Source: Mycolicibacterium aurum (GTDB taxonomy: Bacteria > Actinomycetota > Actinomycetes > Mycobacteriales > Mycobacteriaceae). From it: 64,000 nt of DNA. The translations under genes and the position numbers were made by a program. Shown here one piece after another: positions 27,970 through 37,327 of this stretch. Below the pieces are notes generated by a model. That model saw nothing but the letters and a program-made list of their open reading frames with translations, did no database searches and was not told the DNA's origin. Position 1 is the first letter of the stretch. Each line of letters begins with the position of its first letter. The stretch is from NCBI RefSeq assembly GCF_900637195.1, contig NZ_LR134356.1, positions 2,356,001-2,420,000 on the forward strand, read 5' to 3'.

Positions 27970-28434
27970 GTGTCCATCTCTTTGGCGGTAGTACGGCTCG
28001 ACCGCGACCTTCCGCTGCCCAGCAGGGCGCACAGCGGCGACGCGGGAGTCGACCTCTACAGCGCGCAGGACGTCGAACTGGCGCCCGGGCAGCGGGCACT
28101 GGTGCCTACCGGGATCGCGGTGGCCATCCCGCACGGAATGGTCGGGCTCATCCATCCGCGCTCGGGACTTGCTGCCCGCGTGGGGCTTTCGATCGTCAAC
28201 AGCCCTGGGACCGTCGACGCGGGGTACCGCGGCGAGATCAAGATCTCGCTGATCAATCTGGACCCGACCACCCCGATCGTGATCAAGCGGGGGGACCGCG
28301 TCGCGCAGCTGCTGGTGCAACGCGTCGAGCTGCCCGAGCTCGTCGAGGTCACCTCTTTCGACGAGGCCGGACTGGCCGACACGACGCGCGGCGCCGGTGG
28401 TCATGGTTCCTCGGGTGGGCATGCCAGTCTGTAG
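27970..28434 (+). CDS. dut: Deoxyuridine 5'-triphosphate nucleotidohydrolase
   Basis: 154 residues, trimeric dUTPase hydrolysing dUTP to dUMP and PPi, which keeps uracil out of DNA and supplies thymidylate synthesis. All five family motifs are visible: [50 protein letters not shown] and the C-terminal P-loop-like [11 protein letters not shown]. The GTG at 27970 gives the usual length. It is followed after 11 bp by the DUF3710 gene. Confidence 0.97.
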   Translation: MSISLAVVRLDRDLPLPSRAHSGDAGVDLYSAQDVELAPGQRALVPTGIAVAIPHGMVGLIHPRSGLAARVGLSIVNSPGTVDAGYRGEIKISLINLDPTTPIVIKRGDRVAQLLVQRVELPELVEVTSFDEAGLADTTRGAGGHGSSGGHASL

Positions 28435-28445
28435 AAGGAGTAGAC

Positions 28446-29228
28446 ATGGCACGGACTAGTGACCGCAGCGAGAGGGCCGAGGCGCCCGAGGAGGTGGCAT
28501 CGGTGGACACCGGCGACGACGAGCTGGAAGGCCCGTTCGACATCGACGACTTCGATGACCCGTCGGTGGCCGCACTGGCGCGGCTGGACCTCGGCTCGGT
28601 GTTGATCCCGATGCCGGACGCCGGTCAGGTGCAGGTCGAGCTCAACGACACCGGTGCACCCAGCGCCGTGTGGGTGGTGACCGCCAACGGCAGGTTCACC
28701 ATCGCGGCCTACGCCGCGCCGAAATCCGCAGGTCTGTGGCGCGAGGTGGCGACGGAGCTGGCGGAGTCGCTACGCAAGGACGCCCCGAAGGTCACGATCG
28801 AAGACGGCCCCTGGGGACGCGAAGTGGTGGGCTCCTCCGGTGAGGGATCGGCAGTGGTGCGTTTCATCGGTGTCGACGGCTACCGGTGGATGGTGCGCTG
28901 CGTGGTCAACGGGCCGTTCGAGCGGATCGCGGAGCTTTCCGAGCAGGCGCGAAATGCGTTGGCGGACACGGTAGTACGTCGTGGAGACACGCCATTGCCG
29001 GTGCGCACGCCGCTGCCTGTGCAATTGCCCGAGCCGATGGCTGCCCAGCTGGCGGCCGCGCAGCAGCAGGCCGCCGCCCAACAGCAGGGCGCCGCTCCAC
29101 AGCAGCAGGCCGCGCCTGCGCCGGCCGAAGAGCCGGACCCGGCACAGCAGGAGCCTCCGCAGCCCAACGCGCGCCGCACCACCACGGGCTCGGCGATGCA
29201 GCAGCTGCGGACCATCACCGGCGGCTGA
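28446..29228 (+). CDS. DUF3710 protein (Rv2696c-like)
   Basis: 260 residues. The core DUF3710 domain spans about residues 40-190 (LDLGSVLIPMPDAGQ, VTANGRFTIAAYAAPKS, GVDGYRWMVRCVVNGPFE). The last ~65 residues are a Gln/Ala/Pro-rich low-complexity tail with repeated AAQQQ units, probably disordered. An acidic N-terminal segment precedes the domain. AAGGAG lies just before the start. Probably co-transcribed with dut. No function is known. Confidence 0.8.
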   Translation: MARTSDRSERAEAPEEVASVDTGDDELEGPFDIDDFDDPSVAALARLDLGSVLIPMPDAGQVQVELNDTGAPSAVWVVTANGRFTIAAYAAPKSAGLWREVATELAESLRKDAPKVTIEDGPWGREVVGSSGEGSAVVRFIGVDGYRWMVRCVVNGPFERIAELSEQARNALADTVVRRGDTPLPVRTPLPVQLPEPMAAQLAAAQQQAAAQQQGAAPQQQAAPAPAEEPDPAQQEPPQPNARRTTTGSAMQQLRTITGG

Positions 29229-29234
29229 GCGCCC

Positions 29235-29972
29235 TCACACCCGGCGCGACGGCCGGGCCGGGTCCTCGGCGTCCCGCAGCGCTGCCAGGCAGCGGGTGCC
29301 CAGCACGGCGGCGCTGACGCCGATCTCGTCGAGCGTCACGGTGCGCAGCGACGCGCGGGGCGCGGCCGACACCCATTCGACGCCGACCTCCAGTGGGTGC
29401 ACCGGGTCGTCGGTGGCCGACACCACTCCCAGCGGAACGGTTAGTGCTTCCAGTTCTCCGCTGGTCGGGGCCACGTAGTGGGCTGCCTCGTCCATCGCGT
29501 CGGGCAGGGCGGGCCATTGATCCAGCCACGACCGGGTCAGTTCGTCGGCAAGCCATTTCGGGCTGGACGCCTGCATCTGCGCCGTCGTCGCCACCAGGCC
29601 GTCGCGACGCAACAGCTCGGCGGAATGCCGCGCCGCCAATGCCGCGGGCGCGCCGTCGGGTTCACCCGTCCACGCGGGCAGTGCGGCGAGCACCGCGCTC
29701 ACCCGGGTGGGGTTGCTCAGCGCCCATTCGGCCGCGACGGCCGCGCCGATCGACACGCCGCCGACCGCGATCGGCTGCGGATCGGCGGCGCGCGCGGCGT
29801 TGTCGAGTTCGTCGCGGTACCCCGCGACGAGGCGGTGGGGTTGTGGCGCCGGGGTCACCACCACCGCACCGGCCTCGTGCAGCGCGGTGGAAAACGCCCG
29901 GTAGACGAAGTCGTCGTCGGACCCCGTGCCCGGTAGGAGAACGGTGGTGACACCGCGCAGACTGAGCGTCAT
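29235..29972 (-). CDS. Alpha/beta hydrolase (Rv2695-like)
   Basis: 245 residues from the ATG at 29972. It shows a strand and oxyanion region (TVLLPGTGSDDDFVY), nucleophile elbow VGGVSIGAAVAAEWA (Ser near 99), an acid candidate in ATDDPVHPLEVG, and a compact fold without a signal peptide. It is a small cytoplasmic serine hydrolase of unknown substrate. It converges with the DUF3710 gene (6-bp gap), the conserved order in mycobacteria. Confidence 0.75.
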   Translation of the reverse strand: MTLSLRGVTTVLLPGTGSDDDFVYRAFSTALHEAGAVVVTPAPQPHRLVAGYRDELDNAARAADPQPIAVGGVSIGAAVAAEWALSNPTRVSAVLAALPAWTGEPDGAPAALAARHSAELLRRDGLVATTAQMQASSPKWLADELTRSWLDQWPALPDAMDEAAHYVAPTSGELEALTVPLGVVSATDDPVHPLEVGVEWVSAAPRASLRTVTLDEIGVSAAVLGTRCLAALRDAEDPARPSRRV

Positions 29973-30116
29973 GTTTCGATCGTGCCCGGTCGTGGAATTC
30001 AGCTGCGCGGCGACCCGCGCAACCCGTGTCCCGGTAGTTAGCATCTCGGAACTAAGAGGTCTACCGTGGCGTTGGTTATACGCATCCACCACAGGATTGG
30101 CAGTTCAGGAGAAGCC

Positions 30117-30488
30117 ATGGCTACGGCCGAGGGGTATCTTCGACGGCTCACACGCCGGTTGACCGAAGATCCGGAACAGCTCGACGTCGAAGAGCTCAGC
30201 GGCGAGGCCGCGAGCACCGGCGCGCAGCGGGCGATCGACTGCCAGCGTGGGCAGGAAGTGACCATGATCGGCACCCTGCGCAGCGTCGAGTGCAACGGCA
30301 AGAGCTGCGCCGGCGGCGTCAAGGCCGAACTCTTCGACGGCACCGACTCCGTGATACTCGTGTGGCTGGGCCAGCGCCGCATCCCCGGTATCGAGTCGGG
30401 CCGCACGCTCAAGGTGCACGGCCGGGTCGGCAAGCTGGACAACGGCGCCAAGGCGATCTACAACCCCCACTACGAGATCCAGAAGTGA
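30117..30488 (+). CDS. OB-fold nucleic-acid-binding protein (Rv2694c-like)
   Basis: 123 residues from an ATG with CAGGAG five bases upstream; an earlier in-frame GTG at 30066 lacks this. The C-terminal two thirds is an OB-fold (EVTMIGTLRSVECN, VKAELFDGTDSVILVWLG, RTLKVHGRVGKLDNGAKAIY) like that of RecG or error-prone polymerase wedge domains. A Cys pair (CNGKSC) is in the first loop. It overlaps the DUF3159 start by 4 bp (GTGA), so they are translationally coupled. Function unknown. Confidence 0.8.
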   Translation: MATAEGYLRRLTRRLTEDPEQLDVEELSGEAASTGAQRAIDCQRGQEVTMIGTLRSVECNGKSCAGGVKAELFDGTDSVILVWLGQRRIPGIESGRTLKVHGRVGKLDNGAKAIYNPHYEIQK

Positions 30489-31201
30489 GCGACCCCGGCA
30501 CCGATCCGGGCACGCAGAGCTCACCGGCACGAGGCGCAGCTGTTCTGGAACAGATGGGCGGCGTCAGCGGTCTGATCTATTCGTCACTTCCGGTCGTCGT
30601 GTTCGTCCCCGTGTCGTCCGCCTTCGGGTTGGTCCCCGCCATCGGGGCAGCTCTCGGGGTGGCCACCCTCATCCTCGTGTGGCGCCTGGTGCGCCGGGAG
30701 ACGGCGCAGCCGGCGATCTCGGGTTTCATCGGCGTCGGCATCAGCGCGCTCATCGCCTACCTGGTGGGAGCCTCCAAGGGGTATTTCCTGCTCGGCATCT
30801 GGATGTCGCTGTTCTGGGCCGTGGTGTTCGCGCTGTCTGTTGTCATCCGCCGGCCTGTCGTCGGCTACATCTGGGGCTGGGTGCACACCGGCGACCGCCG
30901 CTGGCGTGATGTGCGGCGCGCGGTGCTGGCCTTCGACGTCGCGACGGTGGTCTGGGTCGCGGTGTTCACGTCACGGTTCGTCGTCCAGCACCATCTCTAC
31001 GACGCGGACCAGACCGGCTGGCTCGGTGTCGCCCGCATCGCCATGGGGTGGCCGCTGACCGCCGTGGCCGCCCTCGTGACCTACTTGGCGATCAGGGCCG
31101 CCCAGCGTGCGGTGCACGAGCTGGAGCCCGTCGAGACGCCAGGGGAGGCGCAGCACACCGACGGTGTGCCCGACGCCGACTCGGTGCGCAAGCCGACCTG
31201 A
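30485..31201 (+). CDS. DUF3159 membrane protein (Rv2693c-like)
   Basis: 238 residues, five or six membrane helices (IYSSLPVVVFVPVSSAFGLV, PAIGAALGVATLILVW, SGFIGVGISALIAYLVG, YFLLGIWMSLFWAVVFALSVV, WPLTAVAALVTYLAI). The conserved DUF3159 motif GASKGYFLLGIW and the region GYIWGWVHTGDRRW are present. GTG start coupled to the OB-fold gene. Converges with ceoC (6-bp gap). Function unknown. Confidence 0.8.
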   Translation: MSDPGTDPGTQSSPARGAAVLEQMGGVSGLIYSSLPVVVFVPVSSAFGLVPAIGAALGVATLILVWRLVRRETAQPAISGFIGVGISALIAYLVGASKGYFLLGIWMSLFWAVVFALSVVIRRPVVGYIWGWVHTGDRRWRDVRRAVLAFDVATVVWVAVFTSRFVVQHHLYDADQTGWLGVARIAMGWPLTAVAALVTYLAIRAAQRAVHELEPVETPGEAQHTDGVPDADSVRKPT

Positions 31202-31207
31202 GCGAGC

Positions 31208-31873
31208 TCAGCGCTGCTTCGGGTGCAGCAGCAGCTCGCGCAGTTCGTCCTCGGCTTCCGCCACTGCCACGAACAGGAGTTCGTCGCCGCCCTCGAGTGG
31301 TTCGTCGCGTTCCGGGACGATGACGCGCGGGCCGCGCAGGATCGTCACCAACGTCGTATCCCTGGGCAGTTCCAGGCGTTTGACCGGCTTGCCGCCCCAC
31401 GGAGTGTCGTCGGGCAGCGTGATCTCGACCAGGTTGGCCTGGCCCTTGCTGAACTCCATCAGCCGCACCAGATCGCCCACCGACACCGCTTCTTCGACCA
31501 GTGAGGCCAGCATGCGCGGCGTGGACACGGCGACGTCGACTCCCCAGGCCTCGTCGAAGAGCCACTCGTTGCGCGGGTCGTTGACACGGGCCACCACCCG
31601 CGCCACCCCGAACTCCGTCTTCGACAGCAGGCTCAGCACTACGTTGGCCTTGTCGTCGCCGGTGGCGGCGATGACGACGTCGAAGTCTTCCAGCTTGACC
31701 GATTCCAGCAGGCTGATCTCACACGCGTCTCCGAGGCGCCACTGCGCCGCCGGAATCGCATCCACGTCGATGTGATCGGGGTTGCGTTCCAGCAAGGTGA
31801 CCTCGTGCGACTCGACGAGTTCGCGGGCAATGGAACGGCCGACCGCGCCGGCTCCGGCGATCGCGACTTTCAC
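31208..31873 (-). CDS. ceoC: TrkA-family potassium channel/transporter regulatory protein CeoC (TrkB)
   Basis: 221 residues. An N-terminal RCK domain with Rossmann motif VAIAGAGAVGRSIARELVE and conserved Asp in IAATGDDKANVVLSLL binds NAD(H) or ATP; a C-terminal TrkA_C domain (LVEITLPDDTPWGGKPVK) follows. Such cytoplasmic subunits gate K+ uptake systems. GTG start overlapping the ceoB stop (TAGTG), so the two are translationally coupled. Confidence 0.88.
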   Translation of the reverse strand: MKVAIAGAGAVGRSIARELVESHEVTLLERNPDHIDVDAIPAAQWRLGDACEISLLESVKLEDFDVVIAATGDDKANVVLSLLSKTEFGVARVVARVNDPRNEWLFDEAWGVDVAVSTPRMLASLVEEAVSVGDLVRLMEFSKGQANLVEITLPDDTPWGGKPVKRLELPRDTTLVTILRGPRVIVPERDEPLEGGDELLFVAVAEAEDELRELLLHPKQR

Positions 31874-32544
31874 TAGGCCTCCGGATCCTCGCTCGGGGGC
31901 AACGCCGCAATGGCCAGCGCCTCGGCGATGTGTCCCGAGATCGCGGCGAGATAGACCTGGTCGCCCGACTGGATGACGGTCTTGGCATCAGGCAGGGTGC
32001 CCGCGCCGAACCGGATCATGAACGACACCCGGCCCGATGTGGCGGCCTCCAGCTCGGTGACTCGGCGGCCCACCCAGTCCTCGTGCAACGCGAGTTCGGT
32101 GACGCCGACGTTTCCGGTCGGGTCCCGCCACTTGGTGGTCTCCGTCTCACGGGTCAGCACATTGAGCAGCCGGTCGGTTGTCCACGGAACCGTCGCCACC
32201 GTAGGGATGCCCAGCCGCTCGTAGACCGCCGCGCGTTTGGCGTCGTAGATGCGCGCCACCACCCGCTGGACACCGAAGGTCTCGCGGGCGACCCGCGCCG
32301 AGATGATGTTGGAGTTGTCGCCGGATGACACCGCGGCGAAGGCCGACGCGTCCTCGATGCCCGCCCGCAAGAGCACGTCGCGGTCGAAGCCCATGCCGAG
32401 CACCCGTTCGCCGGGGAAGTCGGGGGAGAGCCGGTGAAACGCCGTGCCGTCCCGGTCGATCACCGCAACGTCATGGCCGATTCTGGCCAGGCTGTCCGAC
32501 AGGGAGGCACCGACCCGGCCGCATCCCATGACCACTACACGCAC
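31873..32544 (-). CDS. ceoB: TrkA-family potassium uptake regulatory protein CeoB (TrkA)
   Basis: 223 residues. Start GTG at 32544 (VRVVVMGCGRVGASLSDSL) with AAAGGA upstream; an earlier in-frame extension overlaps the promoter of the divergent permease. RCK domain with VVMGCGRVGASL and AVSSGDNSNIISAR, then a TrkA_C domain. It forms the pair CeoB/CeoC. No Trk/Ktr membrane subunit is encoded here, but a KimA-like K+ permease lies divergently 99 bp away, which is the natural partner to consider. Confidence 0.88.
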   Translation of the reverse strand: MRVVVMGCGRVGASLSDSLARIGHDVAVIDRDGTAFHRLSPDFPGERVLGMGFDRDVLLRAGIEDASAFAAVSSGDNSNIISARVARETFGVQRVVARIYDAKRAAVYERLGIPTVATVPWTTDRLLNVLTRETETTKWRDPTGNVGVTELALHEDWVGRRVTELEAATSGRVSFMIRFGAGTLPDAKTVIQSGDQVYLAAISGHIAEALAIAALPPSEDPEA

Positions 32545-32643
32545 CTGACGGTCCTTTCCCGGCCGAGGTTGCTGCAACACCCGCACTGCAGAACGCTACA
32601 GCTTTCCGACGGCCGTGGACCGTCGGGCTTACTCTTGGCAGTC

Positions 32644-34638
32644 GTGTCCAAGCTTTCGACGGCCGCGCGCCGGTTGGTACTAGGCCGGCCGTTCCGCAGC
32701 GACAACCTGTCGCACACCCTGCTGCCCAAACGGATAGCGCTGCCGGTGTTCGCCTCGGACGCCCTTTCCTCGGTGGCCTACGCGCCGGAGGAGATCTTCC
32801 TGGTGCTCTCGGTGGCCGGATTGTCGGCCTATTCGATGGCGCCGTGGATCGGTCTGGTCGTGGCGGCGGTGATGCTCATCGTCATCGCGAGCTACCGCCA
32901 GAACGTGCACGCCTACCCGTCGGGCGGCGGCGACTACGAGGTGGTGACCACGAACCTGGGTCCGACAGCGGGTCTGACGGTCGCCAGCGCCCTGCTGGTC
33001 GACTACGTGCTGACGGTCGCGGTGTCGATGGCCTCGGCGATGTCGAACATCGGGTCGGCGGTGCCGTTCGTCGACCAGCACAAGGTGTGGTTCGCCGTGG
33101 TCGCAATCCTGGTCTTGGCCTCACTGAACCTGCGGGGCATCCGAGAGTCGGGCACCGCGTTCGCGATCCCGACCTACGCGTTCATGATCGGCATGTACAT
33201 CATGCTGGCGTGGGGCTTCTTCCAGATCTATGCGCTGGACCATCCGCTGCGTGCCGAGTCGGCCGACTTCGAGATGCACTCCGAGCACGGCGAGATCCTG
33301 GGCTTCGCGCTGGTCTTCCTGGTCGCGCGGGCCTTTTCGTCCGGCAGCGCCGCGCTGACGGGCGTGGAGGCGATCAGTAACGGCGTCCCGGCGTTCCGGA
33401 AACCCAAGTCGCGCAACGCAGCCACCACCCTGCTGTTGCTGGGGATCGTCGCCATCACGCTGTTCATGGGCATCATCATGCTGGCCAAGGCGACCGGCGT
33501 GCAGATCGCCGAGCGACCGCTTGAACAACTCGGCGGCGCGCCCGCTGACTACCAGCAGAAGACGTTGGTCGCGCAGCTGGCAGGTGCCGTGTTCCACGAC
33601 TTCCCGATCGGCCTGTATCTGATAGCCGGCGTCACCGCGCTGATCCTCGTGCTGGCTGCCAACACCGCGTTCAACGGCTTTCCGGTGCTGGGATCGATTC
33701 TCGCCCAAGACCGGTACCTGCCGCGCCAACTGCACACGCGCGGCGATCGGCTGGCGTTCTCCAACGGCATCCTGTTCCTCGCCTTCGGTGCCGTCGCGTT
33801 CATCGTGGCGTTCCAGGCCGAGGTGACCGCGCTGATCCAGCTCTATATCGTCGGTGTGTTCGTATCCTTCACGCTGAGCCAGATCGGCATGGTGAGGCAC
33901 TGGACCCGGCTGTTGCGCACCGAAACCGATGCGACGGCGCGCGGCCGAATGGTCCGCGCCCGGGTGATCAACACCATCGGTTTCCTGTGCACCGGCACCG
34001 TGCTGATCATCGTGGTCGTCACGAAGTTCCTGATCGGAGCATGGATCGCCATTCTGGCGATGGGCGCGCTGTTCGGCATCATGAAGTTGATCCACAAGCA
34101 CTACGCCTCGGTGGCACGCGAGCTGGAGGCCCGCTCCGCCGAGACCGAGGACATCGTGCTGCCCAGCCGCAACCATGCGATCGTGCTGGTGTCCAACGTG
34201 CATCTGCCCACCCTGCGCGCGCTGGCGTACGCCCGCGCGACCCGGCCCGACCTGCTGGAAGCCATCACCGTCAGCGTCGACGACGCGGAAACGCGCCAGC
34301 TGGTGCACAAGTGGGAGAACAGCGACATCAGCGTGCCGCTGAAGGTGATCGCGTCGCCGTACCGCGAGATCACCCGGCCGGTGCTGGAGTACGTCAAACG
34401 GGTCAGCAAGGACTCGCCGCGCACCGTCGTCACCGTGTTCATTCCGGAGTACGTCGTCGGTCACTGGTGGGAACAGTTGCTGCACAACCAGAGTGCGCTG
34501 CGACTCAAGGGCCGGCTGCTGTTCGAGCCCAACGTGATGGTGACATCGGTGCCGTGGCAATTGACTTCGTCGGAACGACTCAAGAAGCTTGAGCCGCAGT
34601 CGGCACCGGGTGACGCACGTAAGGGGTTCCTGGATTGA
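32644..34638 (+). CDS. APC-superfamily permease, KimA-like probable K+ importer (Rv2690c-like)
   Basis: 664 residues, about 12 membrane helices then a ~170-residue cytoplasmic domain (HAIVLVSNVHLPTLRALA, like a universal stress fold). Residues that bind K+ in Bacillus KimA, as I remember them (Asp36, Tyr43, Asp117, Tyr118, Thr121), all occur here at a constant +3 offset: Asp39 and Tyr46 in SDALSSVAYAPEE, Asp120, Tyr121 and Thr124 in LLVDYVLT. GTG start at 32644. Often annotated as an amino-acid permease, but these residues and divergence from ceoB/ceoC argue for potassium. The stop overlaps the next gene by 4 bp. Confidence 0.75.
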   Translation: MSKLSTAARRLVLGRPFRSDNLSHTLLPKRIALPVFASDALSSVAYAPEEIFLVLSVAGLSAYSMAPWIGLVVAAVMLIVIASYRQNVHAYPSGGGDYEVVTTNLGPTAGLTVASALLVDYVLTVAVSMASAMSNIGSAVPFVDQHKVWFAVVAILVLASLNLRGIRESGTAFAIPTYAFMIGMYIMLAWGFFQIYALDHPLRAESADFEMHSEHGEILGFALVFLVARAFSSGSAALTGVEAISNGVPAFRKPKSRNAATTLLLLGIVAITLFMGIIMLAKATGVQIAERPLEQLGGAPADYQQKTLVAQLAGAVFHDFPIGLYLIAGVTALILVLAANTAFNGFPVLGSILAQDRYLPRQLHTRGDRLAFSNGILFLAFGAVAFIVAFQAEVTALIQLYIVGVFVSFTLSQIGMVRHWTRLLRTETDATARGRMVRARVINTIGFLCTGTVLIIVVVTKFLIGAWIAILAMGALFGIMKLIHKHYASVARELEARSAETEDIVLPSRNHAIVLVSNVHLPTLRALAYARATRPDLLEAITVSVDDAETRQLVHKWENSDISVPLKVIASPYREITRPVLEYVKRVSKDSPRTVVTVFIPEYVVGHWWEQLLHNQSALRLKGRLLFEPNVMVTSVPWQLTSSERLKKLEPQSAPGDARKGFLD

Positions 34639-35903
34639 CCGATGACAGTGCACGCGAAGAGCTCACGCTGACGACCGAGGGCGCGGCCAACGGTGGCAGC
34701 TGCGTCGCCCGCCACGAGGGCCGGGTGGTGTTCGTGCGCTACGCGCTTCCGGGTGAGACGGTCCGGGCCCGGCTGGTCGGCGATCGCGGGTCGTACTGGA
34801 ATGCCGAGGCGGTCGAGGTGCTCGAGCCTTCCGCCGATCGCATCGACTCACTGTGCCCTGTTGCCGGCGTGGATGGTGCGGGCTGTTGCGACCTGGCGTT
34901 CGCCCGACCGGCGGCGGTGCGGGGGATCAAAGGCGCCGTGGTGGCCAATCAGCTTGCGCGCCTTGGTGGTTACCAGTGGCGCGACGAGTCCGAGGCGACG
35001 GCCGAGCCTGTCGGCGAGATCGGGGCGACCGGTTGGCGGACCAGGGTGCGACTGGACACGTCCGCCGACGGCCGCGCCGGCTTTCACCGCTACCACAGCA
35101 GCGAACTGGTGCACCGGCTCGACTGCGCGCAGCTGCCCGCGGGGATGCTCGACGGTATCGCCGACAGGCAGTGGCCTGCTGCAGCCGCGGTCCATGTCGC
35201 CGTCGACGACGACGGGGCCAGGCACGTGGTGGTCGGCGGTAGCGGTCAGCGGTCGGCGCCCCGTGGGGCACGCCGGAAATTGGGCGGCCGTTCCCCGGGC
35301 CTCCGCACAGCGGTCGACGAGGGAGACTACGAGGCGGTTCAGCGGGTCGACGGACGTACCTGGCACGTCCCCGTCACGGCCTTCTGGCAGGCCCACCGGG
35401 ACGCGGCGTCGCTGTACAGCGCGCTCGTCTCCCAGTGGGCGCAACTGGGGCCCGGCATGACCGCGTGGGATCTCTACGGTGGTGCAGGCGTTTTCGCCGC
35501 CGCGTTGGCCCGTGGGGTCGGCGAGACCGGGGCGGTGCTCACCGTGGACACCTCACGCGGCGCGTCGCGGTCCGCTCGGGCCGCGCTCGCCGACCTCGGC
35601 AACGTCTCGGTTCTCACCGACTCCGTACGGCGGGCGCTGACCGGGCAGCGGCACCGCGCCGACGTCGCCGTGCTCGATCCGCCGCGCACGGGGGCAGGCC
35701 GTGAGGTGATCGACCTCCTGGCTGCAGCGGACGTGCCGCGGATCATCCATATCGGTTGTGAGGCTGCGTCTTTCGCTCGCGATATCGGCCTGTATCGCGG
35801 CCACGGGTACGCGGTGGAGGAGCTGCGGGTATTCGACTCGTTCCCGCTGACCCACCACGTGGAGTGCATCGCCGTACTGCAACGACCCACCGGCAGCGCA
35901 TAG
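34635..35903 (+). CDS. TRAM-domain class I SAM-dependent RNA (uracil-5) methyltransferase (Rv2689c-like)
   Basis: 422 residues. An N-terminal TRAM domain (HEGRVVFVRYALPGETVRAR) is followed by a cysteine-rich stretch (CPVAGVDGAGCCDLAF) that likely ligands a 4Fe-4S cluster with a further Cys, as in RlmD/RumA. The methyltransferase domain has MTAWDLYGGAGVFAAALA, the motif VLDPPRTGAG and catalytic Cys in HIGCEAASFARD. It methylates uracil in tRNA or rRNA. TTG start overlapping the permease stop (coupled). Confidence 0.85.
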   Translation: MTDDSAREELTLTTEGAANGGSCVARHEGRVVFVRYALPGETVRARLVGDRGSYWNAEAVEVLEPSADRIDSLCPVAGVDGAGCCDLAFARPAAVRGIKGAVVANQLARLGGYQWRDESEATAEPVGEIGATGWRTRVRLDTSADGRAGFHRYHSSELVHRLDCAQLPAGMLDGIADRQWPAAAAVHVAVDDDGARHVVVGGSGQRSAPRGARRKLGGRSPGLRTAVDEGDYEAVQRVDGRTWHVPVTAFWQAHRDAASLYSALVSQWAQLGPGMTAWDLYGGAGVFAAALARGVGETGAVLTVDTSRGASRSARAALADLGNVSVLTDSVRRALTGQRHRADVAVLDPPRTGAGREVIDLLAAADVPRIIHIGCEAASFARDIGLYRGHGYAVEELRVFDSFPLTHHVECIAVLQRPTGSA

Positions 35904-35970
35904 GATGGGCCTCAGGTGTGCCGGGAAGTCTGGTCGGCGTCTACTCGTCGACGACAGGTAAAGGCCGCCC

Positions 35971-37299
35971 ATGACAGCTGATCCGCCCACCCCCCGTGCC
36001 CGCGGCACCCTGCTGTCCCGCGGTTCCTGGGCGGAGGCCGCCCGGGTCAGCGAGATCCTGCGCAAGGAGACCGTCGGCGGCGTCATCCTGCTCGTCGCGG
36101 CCGGCGCCGCGCTGATCTGGGCCAACTCGCCGTGGTCGGAGCGTTATTTCGGCTTGCGCGATGCCGTGGTCGGCGGCCAGTGGCTCGGCCTGCACCTGGA
36201 CCTGAGCATCGGGGAGTGGGCAGCCGACGGGTTGTTGGCCATCTTCTTCCTCGTCGTCGGGCTGGAGCTCAAACGCGAGTTCGTCGCCGGCGATCTGCGT
36301 GACCCCGCCCGGGCGGCGATGCCGATCGCGGCTGCGGTGGGCGGGATGGTGGTACCCGCGCTGATCTTCGTGCTGGTCAATCTGAACACCGGGGACGGTG
36401 CGCTGCGGGGCTGGGCGATCCCGACCGCGACCGATATCGCCTTCGCGGTGGCCGTTCTCGCCGTCATCTCCACGCATCTGCCGTCGGCGTTGCGCACCTT
36501 CCTGTTGACGTTGGCGGTCGTCGACGACCTGCTGGCCATCACCGTGATCGCGGTGTTCTACACCGAGGACATCAAGGTCGTCTTCCTCGCCCTGGCCGTC
36601 GTGCCGCTGGTCGTGTTCGGGTTGTGTGTCCAGCGTGGCGTGCACGCCTGGTGGGTGCTGGCGCCGCTGGCAGTGGCCACCTGGGTACTGATGCACGAGT
36701 CCGGCGTCCACGCCACCGTTGCCGGGGTGCTGCTGGGCTTCGCGGTTCCGGTCCGGCGGTCGACGACCCGCAAAGGCCGCGAGCTCGACGCGGGCATGGC
36801 AGAGCATTTCGAGAATCGGTTGCGGCCCATCTCGGCCGGTATTGCGATCCCGGTGTTCGCGTTCTTCGCCGCAGGCGTCAGCGTCGGGGGCGCCGACGGT
36901 CTGGTGCAGGCGCTGGGTGACCCGATCACGCTGGGCATCGTGCTCGGCCTGGTCGCGGGTAAGCCGATCGGCATCTTTCTCACCACCAGGGTGCTCTCGG
37001 CGGTGACACGCGCGAGTCTGGACGCTTCGCTGCGCTGGGTGGACGTCGTCGGCGTGTCCATGCTGGCCGGCATCGGTTTCACGGTGTCGCTGCTGATCGG
37101 CGATCTGGCCTACGGTTTGGGCTCAGAACGTGACGAATTCGTGAAGATCGGCGTGTTGACCGGATCACTGTCGGCGGCACTGCTGGCCTCGGTGCTCCTG
37201 CTGTCCAGAAACGCCTCCTACCGGCGCATTCACCGGGAAGAGACGCTCGACGACGACGGCGACGGAGTGCCGGATGTGTACCAATCTCGACAGGACTGA
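35971..37299 (+). CDS. nhaA: Na+/H+ antiporter NhaA
   Basis: 442 residues, about 12 membrane helices, cytoplasmic membrane. NhaA hallmarks are present: the Asp pair in [31 protein letters not shown] in helix 4, and the C-terminal [17 protein letters not shown]. The protein exports Na+ (or Li+) in exchange for protons. It lies between the RNA methyltransferase and dxs, where M. tuberculosis has no nhaA, suggesting gain in this lineage or loss there. A hydrophilic C-terminal tail (~40 residues, [13 protein letters not shown]) resembles a Ca-binding or spacer motif. Confidence 0.92.
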   Translation: MTADPPTPRARGTLLSRGSWAEAARVSEILRKETVGGVILLVAAGAALIWANSPWSERYFGLRDAVVGGQWLGLHLDLSIGEWAADGLLAIFFLVVGLELKREFVAGDLRDPARAAMPIAAAVGGMVVPALIFVLVNLNTGDGALRGWAIPTATDIAFAVAVLAVISTHLPSALRTFLLTLAVVDDLLAITVIAVFYTEDIKVVFLALAVVPLVVFGLCVQRGVHAWWVLAPLAVATWVLMHESGVHATVAGVLLGFAVPVRRSTTRKGRELDAGMAEHFENRLRPISAGIAIPVFAFFAAGVSVGGADGLVQALGDPITLGIVLGLVAGKPIGIFLTTRVLSAVTRASLDASLRWVDVVGVSMLAGIGFTVSLLIGDLAYGLGSERDEFVKIGVLTGSLSAALLASVLLLSRNASYRRIHREETLDDDGDGVPDVYQSRQD

Positions 37300-37327
37300 C
37301 CACGACGCGCGTGCGTAGACTGACGGG

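Noticed and set aside
37300..37327. TPP riboswitch or leader before dxs
   Set aside because: Only 28 bp separate nhaA and dxs, too short for any structured leader.
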